Source: Coenobita brevimanus
Taxonomy: Eukaryota > Arthropoda > Malacostraca > Decapoda > Coenobitidae
Assembly (NCBI GenBank): GCA_032717465.1
Contig: CM064666.1
Coordinates: forward strand, 20,789,732-20,853,731
DNA: 64,000 nt
Reading direction: 5' to 3'
How positions within the stretch are numbered: position 1 is the stretch's first letter; every line of letters starts with the position of its first letter. The notes below the pieces were generated by a model. It saw nothing but the letters and a program-made list of their open reading frames with translations. It was not told the DNA's origin and made no database searches. Below are positions 1-11,379 of this stretch, in pieces. The translations under genes were made by a program, and so were the position numbers.

Positions 1-314
1 AACATCGGACTGAAGGTGTTACTCTTTGACTGTGGCTCCATACGGTTTCTCGATGTAAATATATAAGGTTATCGTCGATTACAATAAAATACGACATTCT
101 TTTGTCTCGGCTAAAAGGTAACTATGATATGAAGGTGTGATGACGGGAATAAATCGCTAAGAAGAGGCACTGCAAACTCTCCAGAACTCTTGTGATTACG
201 ACCCTGTGACCACTATTGGACACAGAATTGTCTTTTGAGTTTCGGCATTATAAATATGGAACCCTTGCAACTGTCTCTTTCTGTCTGCCTGTTTGTCTGT
301 CTCGTAGCCGACTT

Positions 315-602
<288 letters not shown>

Positions 603-617
603 ACATGGCCTAAAATT

Positions 618-1290
618 GCCAACTCTTCTTCTTGAATGGCTGATTGTAATAGTAGACTAAAAATTGCCATTTCTCCTTATTGAACAGAGTTGTGTAACAA
701 TAAACTGCCATCTTTTCATCTTGAATGCTGAGTTGTAGCGATAGATTAAGAAACTGCCATCTTTTCATCTTAAATGCTGAGTTGTAGCTACCGGTACCTA
801 TCTATCAACGGTATCTATACCCAGACGCCATAATCCCGTAAGGGTGGCCGTTTGTTTTTGAGTTAGTTTTATGAGGAGGGGCACCAACTCTTCGGCAACC
901 CACTTGTTGATAAATAGGGGACACGTTTCGGTTGATAATATGGTTACCACCCAGCGTTCTGAATGGTTTCCTGGTTTACAGGAAACCTTTGGGCTTGTCA
1001 CTAAATAAATATAAAGCCACCTGAAAAGTAAAGCTTTATAAAAAGTGACAGGAAAAATGGGAGAAACAGGAAGAGAGAACAGACAGAATAAGAATGACAA
1101 AGGTGAAGAAAGTAGGCAGCGCCAGCACTACTGTACACCAAGTGAGTAGATGATGGTCGCCACCACCTACCACCAGAGTTGTAACATTAGATAAACTGCC
1201 ATCTCTCCATCTTGAATGCTGACTGTAACAGTAGTTTAATAAATTGCCATCTCTCCATCTTGCATGCAGAGTCGTCACAATAAAGAGTGT
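618..1290. repeat. 48-bp degenerate tandem repeat, split by an insertion
   Basis: Units beginning GCCATCTCTCCATCTTGAAT start at about 618, 666, 707, 756, 1198 and 1246, giving a period of 41-50 bases. The array is interrupted at about 795-1190 by a dispersed repeat that recurs at 53.0 and 53.9 kb. The unit does not recur elsewhere in the window. No function is visible. Confidence 0.8.
797..1188 (-). mobile_element. microsatellite-tailed dispersed repeat, copy 1
   Basis: The block from CCATAATCCCGTAAGGGTGG through ACCCACTTGTTGA, the GGTTACCACCCAGCGTT core and the AGTGACAGGAAA segment recurs at 53,910-54,255 in the same orientation, and in part inverted at 53,003-53,225. All three copies have a (TATC)n-like tract at the CCATAATCCC end, so I take that as the 3' tail and the element as lying on the minus strand. 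It has no coding capacity and is short and dispersed, so it is SINE-like. No Pol III boxes were recognised, so the class is open. Confidence 0.65.
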
Positions 1291-1299
1291 CAGCATGGA

Positions 1300-2856
1300 T
1301 AAAAACTACCTCATGTTACATCACCTATGTTTTATTACGCACAATACTTTCAAATAAAATGTGAAATATCAGATGTGTATCGTCTCAGTCCAGGTACGCA
1401 TGTACACAGGATGTAAGTTAAACGACATGATCCCCTCTGTACTTTACTTTTGAGACCGCATCAAAAGCCTCGATTTTTTTTAGGTAATTTTCATCTTGGC
1501 ATCATTATCCTCATTTTCACCAGTGTCTCACAACCTTAACCTCTAAAGGTTGGTCGCCGTTCTGGAACATGTGTCGTGGAGACGTCGGTCCCCGTTCAAG
1601 AACGTTTAGCTTCGCACTCCATTAATTTAAAAAATGGCTTCTATGAAAACGTGTGTCATTGGGATGTACTTTGCTGGGTATAAAGATTTTTATGATAGGT
1701 TAATACTTTTCATAGCGATTTTTGAAAAATCAATTATTTGTGAAAAATGCTTGCTCCTGACAGTCGATTGTCTTAACAATGCTCGACCCCAAGGGGTTAG
1801 TATTGCCCTAGTGGAAATTTTATATAACAAGGTGACTTCAGGAATGTCTTTCAATACCATAATGTCATGAGGAATTGATCCAGTGATAAACTATAATCTG
1901 TAATCTTGGCATACAGCTCATGTCTGCTTACGAGTAACCTGTCCCAAGTAAACTGCTGTCGTTTTTCTAGTGCCTCCTGATCAGATAAATCTGCAAATTT
2001 CACTTCTGATTTGGTACACAAATGGGATTAGCATTAAGGCTGCACTTTTTAAATATCTTTTAGGAATACACAGATAACATCATCCTGGATGTTTCGCTCA
2101 TATTTACCGGAAACAGAGGAAAAGTAGCTCTCGAATATGTAGTGCATGCCACCAAGTCGGAAAGAACAAGGGGGTTGGAGGAATATTCAGTTGAAGGAAC
2201 AAGTATTGGGACTTCCATGCACGGGAAGTATTTTGTGGGTAAGGGACAATCACACAAAGGCCTACAAGTGCGGCTAAGAAAGTAAGTACCTAAACATTCC
2301 ACCAAACTACGACACACAACAGTTGATTTGGTACAAATGTACTGAGGCGAAAGAGACCCTGCATAAACTCGCTCAGAACTGTGTACTTTCTGATTCATAT
2401 TCCCTCATGGACTACTTGGTAGCCTATATTGGCTAGAGTTGTCCACAAGGTAGGGATAAGCATTCCCAAATCTGGGCAATCCTCTTGGCTTACAGATCCA
2501 TTCCTGTATAGCATAAGTCAAAGCTTATTTATCAGTTTAATTTTAGCCTTGTAATGTATCTTCCTTTAGCCTGACAGCTCGTTCCCTTAACATACTGAGA
2601 TTAATTGCAGCTAGTGTTCAATGAATGCCATTATCCACGAGTAAGACAATATGAAGTTGACTGTTTTGCACACACCGCCGCGACTCGTAATGTGATTTGT
2701 GTACTAAAATGAATGCTTCCATGGTAGACTGTACCCATCGTAGATTCATCCTAATAACCGACGCCACTCAATCAGTGTCTGCTTGCAGGGCAGATGACAT
2801 CTACTGTACATGTGAATCATTCGTTTTTTTTACAACTAAGAAATAACTCCTGTATC
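1300..2856. other. unannotated stretch, no feature seen
   Basis: AT-rich DNA with only short open frames (for example 1634-1870 on + and 2060-2398 on -) whose products resemble nothing I know and lack domain motifs. No repeat or RNA structure was recognised. Confidence 0.6.
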
Positions 2857-2867
2857 TTCTGTTGTTT

Positions 2868-2898
<31 letters not shown>

Positions 2899-3104
2899 AA
2901 TGAATGGTTTACTTACTGTATATGTTGTTCGTCCACCAATGAAAAATTTTTCGGTTTATAACTAGTTGCTGTTATGTTGTCAAGGCATGTCATTGCATTC
3001 ATGGCATGTCAGCGATGTCATGTCATTTCAGTTTCAATATCAGTGCTGTTATGTAATGTTGTTGCTGTTGTCATGTCATGTCATGTCATGTCATGTCATG
3101 CCAT
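2857..3104. repeat. (TTG)n and (TCATG)n microsatellites
   Basis: A TTG/CTG trinucleotide run lies at about 2857-2899. A perfect pentanucleotide TCATG/ATGTC run lies at about 3073-3104, surrounded by imperfect GGCATGTCA copies from about 2980. Both are simple repeats. Confidence 0.85.
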
Positions 3105-3639
3105 CGCTGTAGTGTTGTCATTTCATGTACGTGCTGGCACTATCATGCCACTTTTATTTCTATCTACTGTCTCTTACATCTCAGACAAAAATAAGAAAAT
3201 CTGTGATGCAGGATTAACCGTGCTTGAACCAAGGTTGACACTTTTCTAAGCTTAAGTCTTTCTAAGTGGTTAGACCCGGGAAATATCAGATTTTTACTTA
3301 ATGATTTTTTCATACATCGTCCTTACTAATACTGTAGCTATGGTACAAGACATTATACAGTATATGTATCTGTGTATTATATGTTCATACATATATATAG
3401 TATACATAATTAAAGTAAACATTTATCATTACTTGAGATGTTTAAGTTTTGTCCTGTAGTGACCACCACCATCGTCCACTACAACAGTCTCCCCTGCAAC
3501 CACTTTCCTTGGCGGGCATGGAGACAACATACACACACTCCAGGCAACAACAGCACAAGAGACCCCTGGCTGCTGTGTCCTTTTTGCCCGCAGGAGCTGA
3601 ACGGGTGACTCCACAGCCACACCAGGGAAGTCAGACCAG

Positions 3640-4549
3640 GGTGGGTGCCAACATCATTTCAAGCACCAGCTTCAGCCTTCTCGACAGCACCAGCTACAAC
3701 CTGCTCACCAGTACCAGCTGCAGCTCCAGTCTCCCCAGCAGCACCTGTTCCAGCTTCTCCAGCAGTGTCTCACCAGCTCCACTGGCAGCCATCATCACTA
3801 CAGCATTGCCTCCTACACATCACACCTGCTGTACCGGTAATCTTACAACGAACTGCTGTTAGGTCTGAAGAGTTTCCTTTCTCCCATCGCTGAATGTGTC
3901 TGCACCTTGGTCTCTGTGTAACTGTGGTAAAAAGGGACTAAGACAACCAGTGAACATGGTACCACAATATGTGGCCCTGGAGTGACCCCTCAGATGATGG
4001 TGGAGCAAAGGATAACTCTTCCCACATTCATTCACAACATAGAGGACTGGCTGGAGCATGTCAAAGCTGCTCTCACTGGCAGCACGGCCACTGACTCGCA
4101 AAAGTATGAGGCACTGCTTTGTGTTCTTCCAACAGAGGTTGTCTCAGAGGTTTCGTTGGTCATTACCAACCCACCAGCTGACCACAAACTTGCCATCCTT
4201 AGAGACGCCCTCTGCAACCAGTACCATCAGTCCAGCAACAACATCCTCCAGGACCTCACAATTCTCACACTTGGCAAATCCACACCAACCCAGTTTGGGG
4301 AAGAGATGCAGCACATTAACAACCGTAATGCTGACAAGCTGCTAGACGGATCCTGCAGCATAAACATCACCAAAAGCTTCCTGACAACGTCCGCCTTACC
4401 CTTTTACCATGGACACTGCCTCCTCAGCCACGGAATGCTCACCAACTGCAGACAGGGTATACAGGGAATTTACTTCACTGGCCCATCGCAACACTGTTTC
4501 CATAATCGCCTCAGGCCAGGAAAGTGCTGCCAATGCGGCTTCCAGCAAC
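3640..4549 (+). pseudogene. gypsy-2 gag, 5' part
   Basis: The longest clean frame is 3982-4611, but its last ~60 bases lie in the hAT insertion, so the gag sequence ends at about 4549. Residues 10-75 carry the retrotransposon capsid pattern: LPTFIHNIEDWLEHVKAAL, then the ALLCVLPTEVVSEV and NPPADHKLAILRDALCNQY helices. Upstream, about 3645-3890 encodes a Pro/Ala-rich stretch in a different frame, which would fit the low-complexity N-terminus usual in this group. After about residue 110 the frame shifts; a neighbouring frame continues with a capsid-like tail. Gag would package element RNA in cytoplasmic particles. The copy is interrupted and frameshifted, so it is non-functional. Confidence 0.75.
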
Positions 4550-5111
4550 CAATGCTTCCACTTTTAGGGAAATTACCCTATTTTAGGGTAATCAAGCCTA
4601 TGTTGGGGTAGGGTTTGGGGTAATGTTTTTTTTTTTTTTAGGGTAATTGGGCAATAATCTACGGTAATCAGACACGTTCACATTCCTTTAGAATAAGACC
4701 AATTTCGAATACTTTTTATTGACATTAATAAATAACGAGTCTATGATAAACAAATGTGATAATGTTCTGTCCATGTTTCGTTTCTGTTACTGTAGTACAG
4801 CCATTAAGTCTTATGAAGGAAATTTGTTTCTATCAGTATCACTGTATAACAGAGGTGTCACGAAAAAAAAAATAAAGCTTCACATTCATTCTGTCAGGGG
4901 TTATTTCATTTATCATTTGGAGTGTCCGTTGTTACAAAAATTTTGCAGTATTATTTTGCTATAGATCTGATCATTATTGTTTTTTGTTAATTTTATAGAA
5001 ATACCTACTTACATATTACTGTTCTCATGCAGTTCCATTTTTTTTGTCAGGAAAAAAAAATAAATAAATAAATAATATTAATAATAATAATATTAGTAAT
5101 AATAATATTAT

Positions 5112-5113
5112 AG

Positions 5114-5158
<45 letters not shown>
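5112..5158. repeat. (TA)n tract at left edge of gypsy-1
   Basis: AT dinucleotide tract immediately outside the left LTR, continued by the tract at 11,106-11,280 on the other side. It belongs to the hAT-type element and was the landing site of gypsy-1. Confidence 0.9.
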
Positions 5159-5161
<3 letters not shown>

Positions 5162-6178
5162 CACGGGGTTTTTAATTTAAAAGCAATATTATATGATAAT
5201 TCTCAACAATACTGAAGAGCAGGGACAATGAATTGTCTTGCTAAAATCAAGCAATGATTACTTTATGCTGGCTTGCTTCGCCGGTTCTCTCAGAACGAGA
5301 ATTTATAAACTTTCTCAACAGTACACAGCAGAGACTAATTACTCACAATTGCTGTTTTTTAGTACTGTTAGCCTCTGGAGAAAGTGACTTCACCCCCTGA
5401 CAATAAATAACTAATACTATGAATGATATCATGTTCTTGCTGATGCGTTAACTCCTAGAAGGCACAACGGATTTTAAGCTTAGTACAACAAGACTGGCCT
5501 AAGTACCAGTTATGAATAGCAAAGCGTTTATGCAAGCTAGGAGTTATAAGGGAAATAAGCTTAATTATGGAGAAATGAAACACGAGTTTACATTACATTA
5601 AGCTCAAAGAAAAAGAACTGTTAAATTTATTGATTACAAAAAAAAATAAATTTAACGTTACATTTCAAAATGAATTCAAAATAAAGAGATCACACTCACT
5701 CGCTCACTCAGAAGCTAAACTCTTAAACCTAGGAAAATACGAAAAGGAAATACTGGTCAATGTAGCGTATCACCAAGCAAGGGTGGGAGCCTGGAGAACT
5801 GTAGTCTAGTGGAGTCTGGGTGCTAGAAGACCTCTCTCACTCTCACTACTGGAGCACAGAACCACACTCCGTCGCGACATATAAAGGACTGATTCAAATA
5901 CGATGCGTGTGGTAGGATGCACAGGCCAGCCGGAAGAAGGCATGGCCAATGGTTGAGGCAAGCAGGGACGAACAATATAGAAACAATAATATCGCTCAGT
6001 AGAATACTTAATGACGTGCATTAGAACGGTCACTTTTGAAACAGTGACGAATGTTTTGAAAAAAGTGTACCATCGAAATGGAGAGAGAAACGGTTAACTG
6101 AACAATACACAGTGAGTTTTCCACTAATGGTTCGTGGTTTCTCACAAAAGGAAAATGTCGTGAATTTGATTCGTGACA
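5159..6178 (-). repeat. gypsy-1 left (3') LTR
   Basis: Starts TGTCACGG and ends CGTGACA on the + strand, a perfect 7-bp terminal inverted repeat typical of LTRs. Nearly identical to 10,105-11,105. In element sense the bases just upstream (6179-6191, read on -) are GAAGGGGCGTAA, a plausible polypurine tract. A short frame at 5806-6033 on - is conserved in the other LTR only because the LTRs are copies. Confidence 0.9.
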
Positions 6179-6179
6179 T

Positions 6180-6226
6180 TACGCCCCTTCAAAATGAAAT
6201 TTTTTCCTGATGGGAAAAAATTTGTG

Positions 6227-6262
<36 letters not shown>

Positions 6263-6937
6263 CTAACTCAGTCACACAAGATTCACACTGTGGTGTGTGT
6301 GCTATCCTGCTACAGGAGAAAATCACTATCGCCACTGAGTGTAAAAACCTCGTATTTACGTTAATAGAGGCAACCTTGAGGGTAAAAACTCCTTGACGAC
6401 AGTGAAAATCCTGTACTCAGGTCAAACTGAGCGAAAGTTCGCTACATTTACACTGACAACTAATTGTTGTGTAGCGTGGTGTATGTGATACACGGTGTAG
6501 GTGTGACAGTTGTAGTGTAACTGTACCTACGTGTAAAATAATATAGTAAATATTAATAATATGGCGACAACGAAGGCAGAGGAGAAGAGGCGGCAGCGTG
6601 CGGCAGACAATCAGCTGGCCCGCACAGCAAAACTGCTACACCCATTGCTGTACCTGCAAAATCAATTAAGGTGGAGCATCAAAAGTGTCAGTGAGACAAA
6701 AATTCTTATTACATTACAATTACTCTCTCTGCCTAGTAATCAGTACATGCTATGAAAGGTATGCTCTAGCTGAAAAGTACGAGTGACAGCCTAAGCTTCG
6801 TACATTCGAGGTCGCCATTAATTTATTAGGTATATTATTAACCAGGAAACGTAGTCCCTGGACACCGTTGGTCTCGAGGACTCGTGTAGTTTACTAGTTA
6901 AACTTAACTCTACACTTATGATTAGTGTCGGCAAGTT
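6180..6937. other. gypsy-1 interior, 3' untranslated part
   Basis: Contains a short (TA)n tract at about 6231-6256 and a small + strand open frame at 6561-6755 beginning MATTKAEEKRRQRAADNQ, antisense to the element. I do not recognise this product and see no supporting signal. The rest shows nothing identifiable. Confidence 0.5.
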
Positions 6938-7395
6938 GAGAATCCTTATGCAAACTCGGGCTCGTGTGTCCTCAGACAGCCTCGGACCGCACACGGGTCC
7001 TCAACCTCTGCCTTAACCTAGTGCCTATATATCAGGGAACTGAGAATCCCTGTGCAAACTCGGGCTCGTGTATCCGCAGACACAGCCTCGGGTCGCCTCT
7101 GCGGGATTCTCTCTCGAACATCCCCCTTAACCTACAGTACTTATTAATATCGGGGAGCTGAGAATCCTTGTGCAAACTCGGGCTCATGTGTCCGCAGACA
7201 CAGCCTCGGACTGCACACAGGTCCTCAAACTTCCTCCTTTAGCCTAGAGTACACATATATATACAATATTGGGGCAGCTCAGAATCCTTACGCAAACTCG
7301 GGCTCGTGTGTCCGCAGACACAGCCTCGGGTCGCCTCTGCGGGTTCTCGAACTTTCCCCCTTAACTTACGATACATATGTATGTACAGGCCCTGG
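6938..7395. repeat. four-unit ~118-bp tandem repeat inside gypsy-1
   Basis: Units start at 6938, 7042, 7160 and 7279 with the conserved core GAATCCTTRTGCAAACTCGG, then GCTCGTGTGTCCGCAGACAC and AGCCTCGG, followed by a less conserved tail ending near TTAACCTA. Spacings are 104, 118 and 119 bases. Units 2 and 4 share a GGTCGCCTCTGCGGG variant, and units 1 and 3 share a CTGCACAC-like variant, so the array may have grown as a two-unit block. It occupies the place where integrase core and RT would be expected. Confidence 0.85.
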
Positions 7396-7559
7396 ACATA
7401 CTGTGTCCTGTGGGGCCAATGGGCGAGACATCAGGTCTGCACCCACTTCACCACTACCCTGTCTCTCAACTGACTCAGAGATTACAGGTGTGGTTACAAA
7501 GCACAGGAAGGACTTGTCCCTGATTAGTGGTACGCTGACACACACTGCAGGAACTCACA

Positions 7560-7800
7560 AAACTATCTATGTCTCGTCCCATCCCTGGACAGAAAAAGTC
7601 AGCTCAGATACGGCCCTGGGTCTTCCTTTTGCTCATGTGACCTCCTGAGGCTGAACAATGACCCCATTCTAACACTGTTAGGCGGTACTTGGCGGGAACG
7701 ACAAACTGCAGTCGAACCTCCCCCTCGGGTGTTCGCAACTCATGGTAGAGCCGTCCTTGTTTGCGAAGGAACTTGGCTCGACCTCCCCGTGAATACTATA
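7560..7800 (-). pseudogene. gypsy-1 integrase N-terminal zinc-binding remnant
   Basis: Read on the minus strand just after the protease, the sequence gives FLRKQGRLYHE, a VVPAKYRLTVLEWGH segment, GGHMSKRKT and, after a stop, FCPGMGRDI with a SCSVCQ motif. This is the H-H-C-C zinc-binding region that precedes the integrase catalytic core in retrotransposons. The core (D, D, E) is absent: the 118-bp repeats begin soon after. Its position directly after protease, with no RT between, matches Gypsy elements of the Gmr1 type in which integrase precedes RT. That assignment is inference. Confidence 0.65.
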
Positions 7801-8175
7801 TCACTCGACCCTTTTGTTTCTTCCGCATGGCAGCAAGTGTCGGGTCAGAATGTTGTTCTTGAACAACAATTTGGCTACACATCAGATCTTGCAGCGATTC
7901 AATAGTCACTGGGGTGACACAGTCTGGAGCCTCAGCCATGGCTCGTGTTACTGTAGCCAAAGTCTGAGTAGCGTCATCGGTGCAACTATCCTTAACACTG
8001 GGAATATTGCCTACGATTAGGTCAAATAAGGGTTCTGTCATGACAACTGCTAGTGTCGTACCAGTATAGAAAGAAGATGCCACCTGGATACGTGCCTCAG
8101 GGAACAATCTCACTGATCCATCAATAAGGTTAGCTTGGATCTGTCGACCTGTGACTGCTCAGGCCGAACTAGGCT
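7796..8175 (-). pseudogene. gypsy-1 aspartic protease, C-terminal part
   Basis: The frame at 7796-8113 on - begins MRLFPEARIQVASSFYTG and contains EPLFDLIVGNIPSV, which resembles the flap and the second hydrophobic-Gly (DLIVGN) motif of retropepsins. The active-site loop lies in the preceding gag frame, where it reads RDNGSSG instead of the usual D-T/S-G. The frame ends QEQHSDPTLAAMRKKQKG, a linker typical just before integrase or RT. A stop separates it from the gag frame, so the polyprotein is broken. Confidence 0.65.
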
Positions 8176-9204
8176 CTACTTGACAGAGCAACCTGAGGAT
8201 CCATTATCTCTCAGGACATTCACAGGAATGTCTCCCACAAACCCTGGCTGAACAAGGAAGGCACTGTCACCTGTGAGAGGGCATGTGGAGGAACCAGCTA
8301 GCCACTGATTAGGCTGCTGAATAAATGATGCGGCAAACATGGTGCCTTGTGAACTAGATACTTGTGGGGTCGTACTCACTGACTGTGGAGATGGAACACT
8401 GGCCATCTGTGGAGGGGGGTTCACTGTCGCTGTGGGACTAGTGAACTGTGGGGGAGTACCCGTACTGGTAGGGACGTGATCACCGTGCTGCTGCTGAGGA
8501 ATGAAGGCTGCGTTTGCTTCCTGCCTCCTATTCACTTGAGCTGGTGGTGAAAAGGACGATCCCGATGGTCGGTTGCGTGGCTGATACTGCTGCTGGTTAG
8601 GGTACCTGTTGTACCTCTTCCACTCAGGTTTCTGAGCATTTTGCCCCTGGTCCTTCTTCTGTGGTTTTGGACCTTGGCCATTATTCTGAGAACGGCCTTG
8701 TTGCTGGGGTTCAGTCTGAGATGGTTTCCCAGATTTATCAGGTTTTCTGTTCCAGGTATGCTGCTTGCGAGTTTGATACCCATATGCAGTGAAATATGCG
8801 TCACCCTTTTCCACCATTTGGCTGGCATCTTTCACCTGGCAGATCTTAAGCTGTGCTACAAGCTCAGCAGGCCACAACCTCTCTAGCTGTGTACACAGCA
8901 TAAGGTCAATTATCCCCTCACGCGTGGAAGGAGTTTTATCTTTCTTCATCCACTCATTTAAGTAAGCAGTGAGACGGTCGAGGAACTGAACAGCTGTCTC
9001 CTTGTCTTGGAGACGAGCTCGCATGAACTGAACTTTGGCGTCGTCTACTGTGAGACCATACGCCTTGATGAGTGCAGCTTTCATCATCTCATACGTGAGA
9101 TTGTCTCCACGAATTCTGTGGAGAATATCAAGGGCAGGGCCCTCAAATAAACCAAGAAATTGGAGCCGCTTAGCTGCCTCATCCAGTTGATACATGTCTG
9201 CCAT
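8176..9204 (-). CDS. gypsy-1 Gag capsid and linker, extending into protease
   Basis: A 342-residue open frame. Residues 1-130 form a helical capsid-like domain (FEGPALDILHRI, LTYEMMKAALIKAYG, RLTAYLNEWM, MLCTQLERLWPAELVAQL) of the type found in Gypsy gags and SCAN-like domains. Residues 145-310 are a Gln/Pro/Ser-rich low-complexity linker. Residues 318-340 (FLVQPGFVGDIPVNVLRDNG) start the protease. No CCHC knuckle is visible. The true start is not here: coding continues upstream to about 9687 through stops. Gag would assemble capsids around element RNA in the cytoplasm. This is the best-preserved coding unit of gypsy-1. Confidence 0.75.
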   Translation of the reverse strand: MADMYQLDEAAKRLQFLGLFEGPALDILHRIRGDNLTYEMMKAALIKAYGLTVDDAKVQFMRARLQDKETAVQFLDRLTAYLNEWMKKDKTPSTREGIIDLMLCTQLERLWPAELVAQLKICQVKDASQMVEKGDAYFTAYGYQTRKQHTWNRKPDKSGKPSQTEPQQQGRSQNNGQGPKPQKKDQGQNAQKPEWKRYNRYPNQQQYQPRNRPSGSSFSPPAQVNRRQEANAAFIPQQQHGDHVPTSTGTPPQFTSPTATVNPPPQMASVPSPQSVSTTPQVSSSQGTMFAASFIQQPNQWLAGSSTCPLTGDSAFLVQPGFVGDIPVNVLRDNGSSGCSVK

Positions 9205-9687
9205 GTCCTCAAAACGAGCTATGTACAGCTCGATTCGCTCGCCTTCCTTGTATTAAGGAAGCTTGATGCGTGGGGTCGCCAGGACATGTGCAGGGAGAAC
9301 ACTCGTGAAGCTTGGACCAACTGCACCAGACATGTCTGAAGCCAAGGAATCTCGCTTGAGCTTCAGCACTTCCAATTCATGTTTTTCGCGTGCCTCTCGC
9401 TCGGCCCGTTCGTGTTCTCATTCTCTCTCGCGTTGTTGTAACTCGTATTGACGTTCTCTCTCGCGTTCCTCATGCTGTTCTCGCTCGTGTTCTAAGTCTA
9501 GTTCGCGCTGTTCTCACTCGTATTCGCGTTCCTTTTCGCGTTCCTCATGCTGAATTCGACACTCTTCACGAGCATCACTCTTGCGCTGCTGCTCGTAATT
9601 AAACCGAGAGAGGATGAACGCCTTGATTTCAGTTGGGTCCATAAAACCCATTTCTTTGGCTTCCTGTAAAAATACAGTGGTAGCCAT
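9205..9687 (-). pseudogene. gypsy-1 Gag N-terminus with Glu/Arg coiled coil, stop-broken
   Basis: From the ATG at 9687 (minus) the product starts MATTVFLQEAKEMGFMDPTE and soon becomes a highly charged ER/ERE repeat predicted to form a long coiled coil, then LEVLKLKRDSLASDM. In-frame stops interrupt it at least twice in the repeat and once just before the capsid domain. Arrays of this kind precede the capsid in related elements. It joins the capsid frame at about 9204. Confidence 0.7.
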
Positions 9688-10085
9688 GCCGCTAATTTAC
9701 TAAGCAAGCCAAAACTGAGTACTGACTGCTGCTTCGCAAACGAATGCTAATAAACACAAGTAAAGAATACAGACACAAGCTAGTGATGACCAGTCTTATC
9801 TAGTTAACTGGCAAAGAATAAAGCAAGAATGCAAATGACTGGGAAGACTCAATAACTAACACAATGGGTACGGCGACTTCCCAGGAGCGAATAAAATCGT
9901 CTGGCGTTACCAAGAATAAAGTACTAAATAGAGTTAAGTATTCTATGGATTAAAAAAGCAGAAATTCACTTGCTAAACTAACGGTAAGCACATGTAAGCT
10001 TGTGCCTATAAACTTTAATGATAAATACCTAAATATGAACGAGTGAGTATTATCTCGTGAACAGTTTAGAGCTAGGAGTTAAATA

Positions 10086-10102
10086 TCCTGGCGAGGTCGC
10101 CA
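10086..10102 (-). promoter_or_regulatory. gypsy-1 primer binding site
   Basis: On the minus strand, two bases after the LTR end, the sequence reads TGGCGACCTCGCCAGGA. It starts with TGG, as expected for pairing with the CCA end of a tRNA primer. TGGCGACC is a common start of Gypsy primer binding sites. This fixes element orientation. The tRNA identity is not determined. Confidence 0.8.
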
Positions 10103-10104
10103 AT

Positions 10105-11104
10105 TGTCATGGGGTTTTTAATTTAAAAGCAATATTATATGATAATTCTCAATAATACTGAAGAGCAAGGACAATGAATTGTCTTGCTAAAATCAAGCAA
10201 TGATTACTTTATGCTGGCTTGCTTCGCCGATTCTCTCAGAACGAGAATTTATAAACTTTCTCAACAGTACACAGCAGAGACTAATTACTCACAATTGCTG
10301 TTTTTTAGTACTGTTAGCCTCTGGAGAAAGTGACTTCACCCCTGACAATAAGTAACTAATACTGTGAATGATATCAGGTTCTTGCTGATACGTTAACTCC
10401 TAGAAGGCACAACGGATTTTAAGCTTAATACAACAAGACTGGCCTAAGTACCAGTTATGAATAGCAAAGCGTTTATGCAAGCTAGGAGCTATAAGGGAAA
10501 TAAGCTTAATTATGGAGAAATGAAACACGAGTTTACATTACATTAAGCTCAAAGAAAAAGAACTGTTAAATTTATTGATTACAAAAAAAATTAATTTAAC
10601 GTTACATTTCAAAATGAATTCAAAATAAAGAGATCGCACTCACTCGCTCACTCAGAAGCTAAACTCTTAAACTCAGGAAAATACGAAAAGGAAATACTGG
10701 TCAATGTAGCGTATCACCAAGCAAGGGTGGGAGCCTGGAGAACTGTAGTCTAGTGGAGTCTGGGTGCTAGAAGACCTCTCTCACTCTCACTACTGGAGCA
10801 CAGAACCACACTCCGTCGCGACATATAAAGGACTGATTCAAATACGATGCGTGTGGTAGGATGCACAGGCCTGCCGGAAGAAGGCGTGGCCAACAGTTGA
10901 GGCAAGCAGGGACGAACAATATAGAAACAATAATATCGCTCAGTAGAGCACTTAATGACGTGCATTAGAACGGTCACTTTTGAAACAGTGACGAATGTTT
11001 TGAAAAAAGTGTACCATCGAAATGGAGAGAGAAACGGTTAACTGAACGATACACAGTGAGTTTTCCACTAATACTTCGTGGTTTCTCACAAAAGGAAAAT
11101 GTCG

Positions 11105-11105
<1 letters not shown>
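10105..11105 (-). repeat. gypsy-1 right (5') LTR, terminally eroded
   Basis: Begins TGTCATGG and follows the left LTR closely to about 11,104, where the last ~20 bases are replaced by the (TA)n tract. In element sense this is the LTR start, so the promoter-side terminus of the transcribed LTR is missing. No clear TATA position was assigned. Confidence 0.85.
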
Positions 11106-11283
<178 letters not shown>

Positions 11284-11379
11284 ATTACTGAATAAAGGTA
11301 TAATTTAGGGTAATCTAGGGTAATTCACAGAAACGTTTGCGGTAAGAAAAATTTTTGCTGTGGAAGCACTGCCAGCAAC

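Larger units (their letters stand above)
5159..11105 (-). mobile_element. gypsy-1: LTR retrotransposon lacking reverse transcriptase
   Basis: Two ~1-kb LTRs in the same orientation (5159-6178 and 10,105-11,105) bound a 3.9-kb interior. Sense is the minus strand: the primer binding site is next to the right LTR, followed leftwards by gag, protease and an integrase zinc-binding segment. No RT, RNase H or integrase core follows; instead there is a four-unit tandem repeat and then the left LTR. I count roughly 20-25 differences between the LTRs by eye, so the insertion is fairly young. It would depend on enzymes from an intact relative. It landed in a (TA)n tract. Confidence 0.85.

Noticed and set aside
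4562..4655. Telomere-like TTAGGG motifs
   Set aside because: They occur as TTAGGGTAAT within the ends of a hAT-type element, not as a tandem telomere array.
5806..6033. Frame conserved between 5.8 and 10.75 kb, suggesting selection
   Set aside because: The two sites are the LTRs of one element; identity reflects their common origin at insertion.
6561..6755. Small + strand frame starting MATTKAEEKRRQ, possibly a captured host exon
   Set aside because: It lies antisense within gypsy-1, is only 64 residues, has no recognised family and no visible splice or promoter context.
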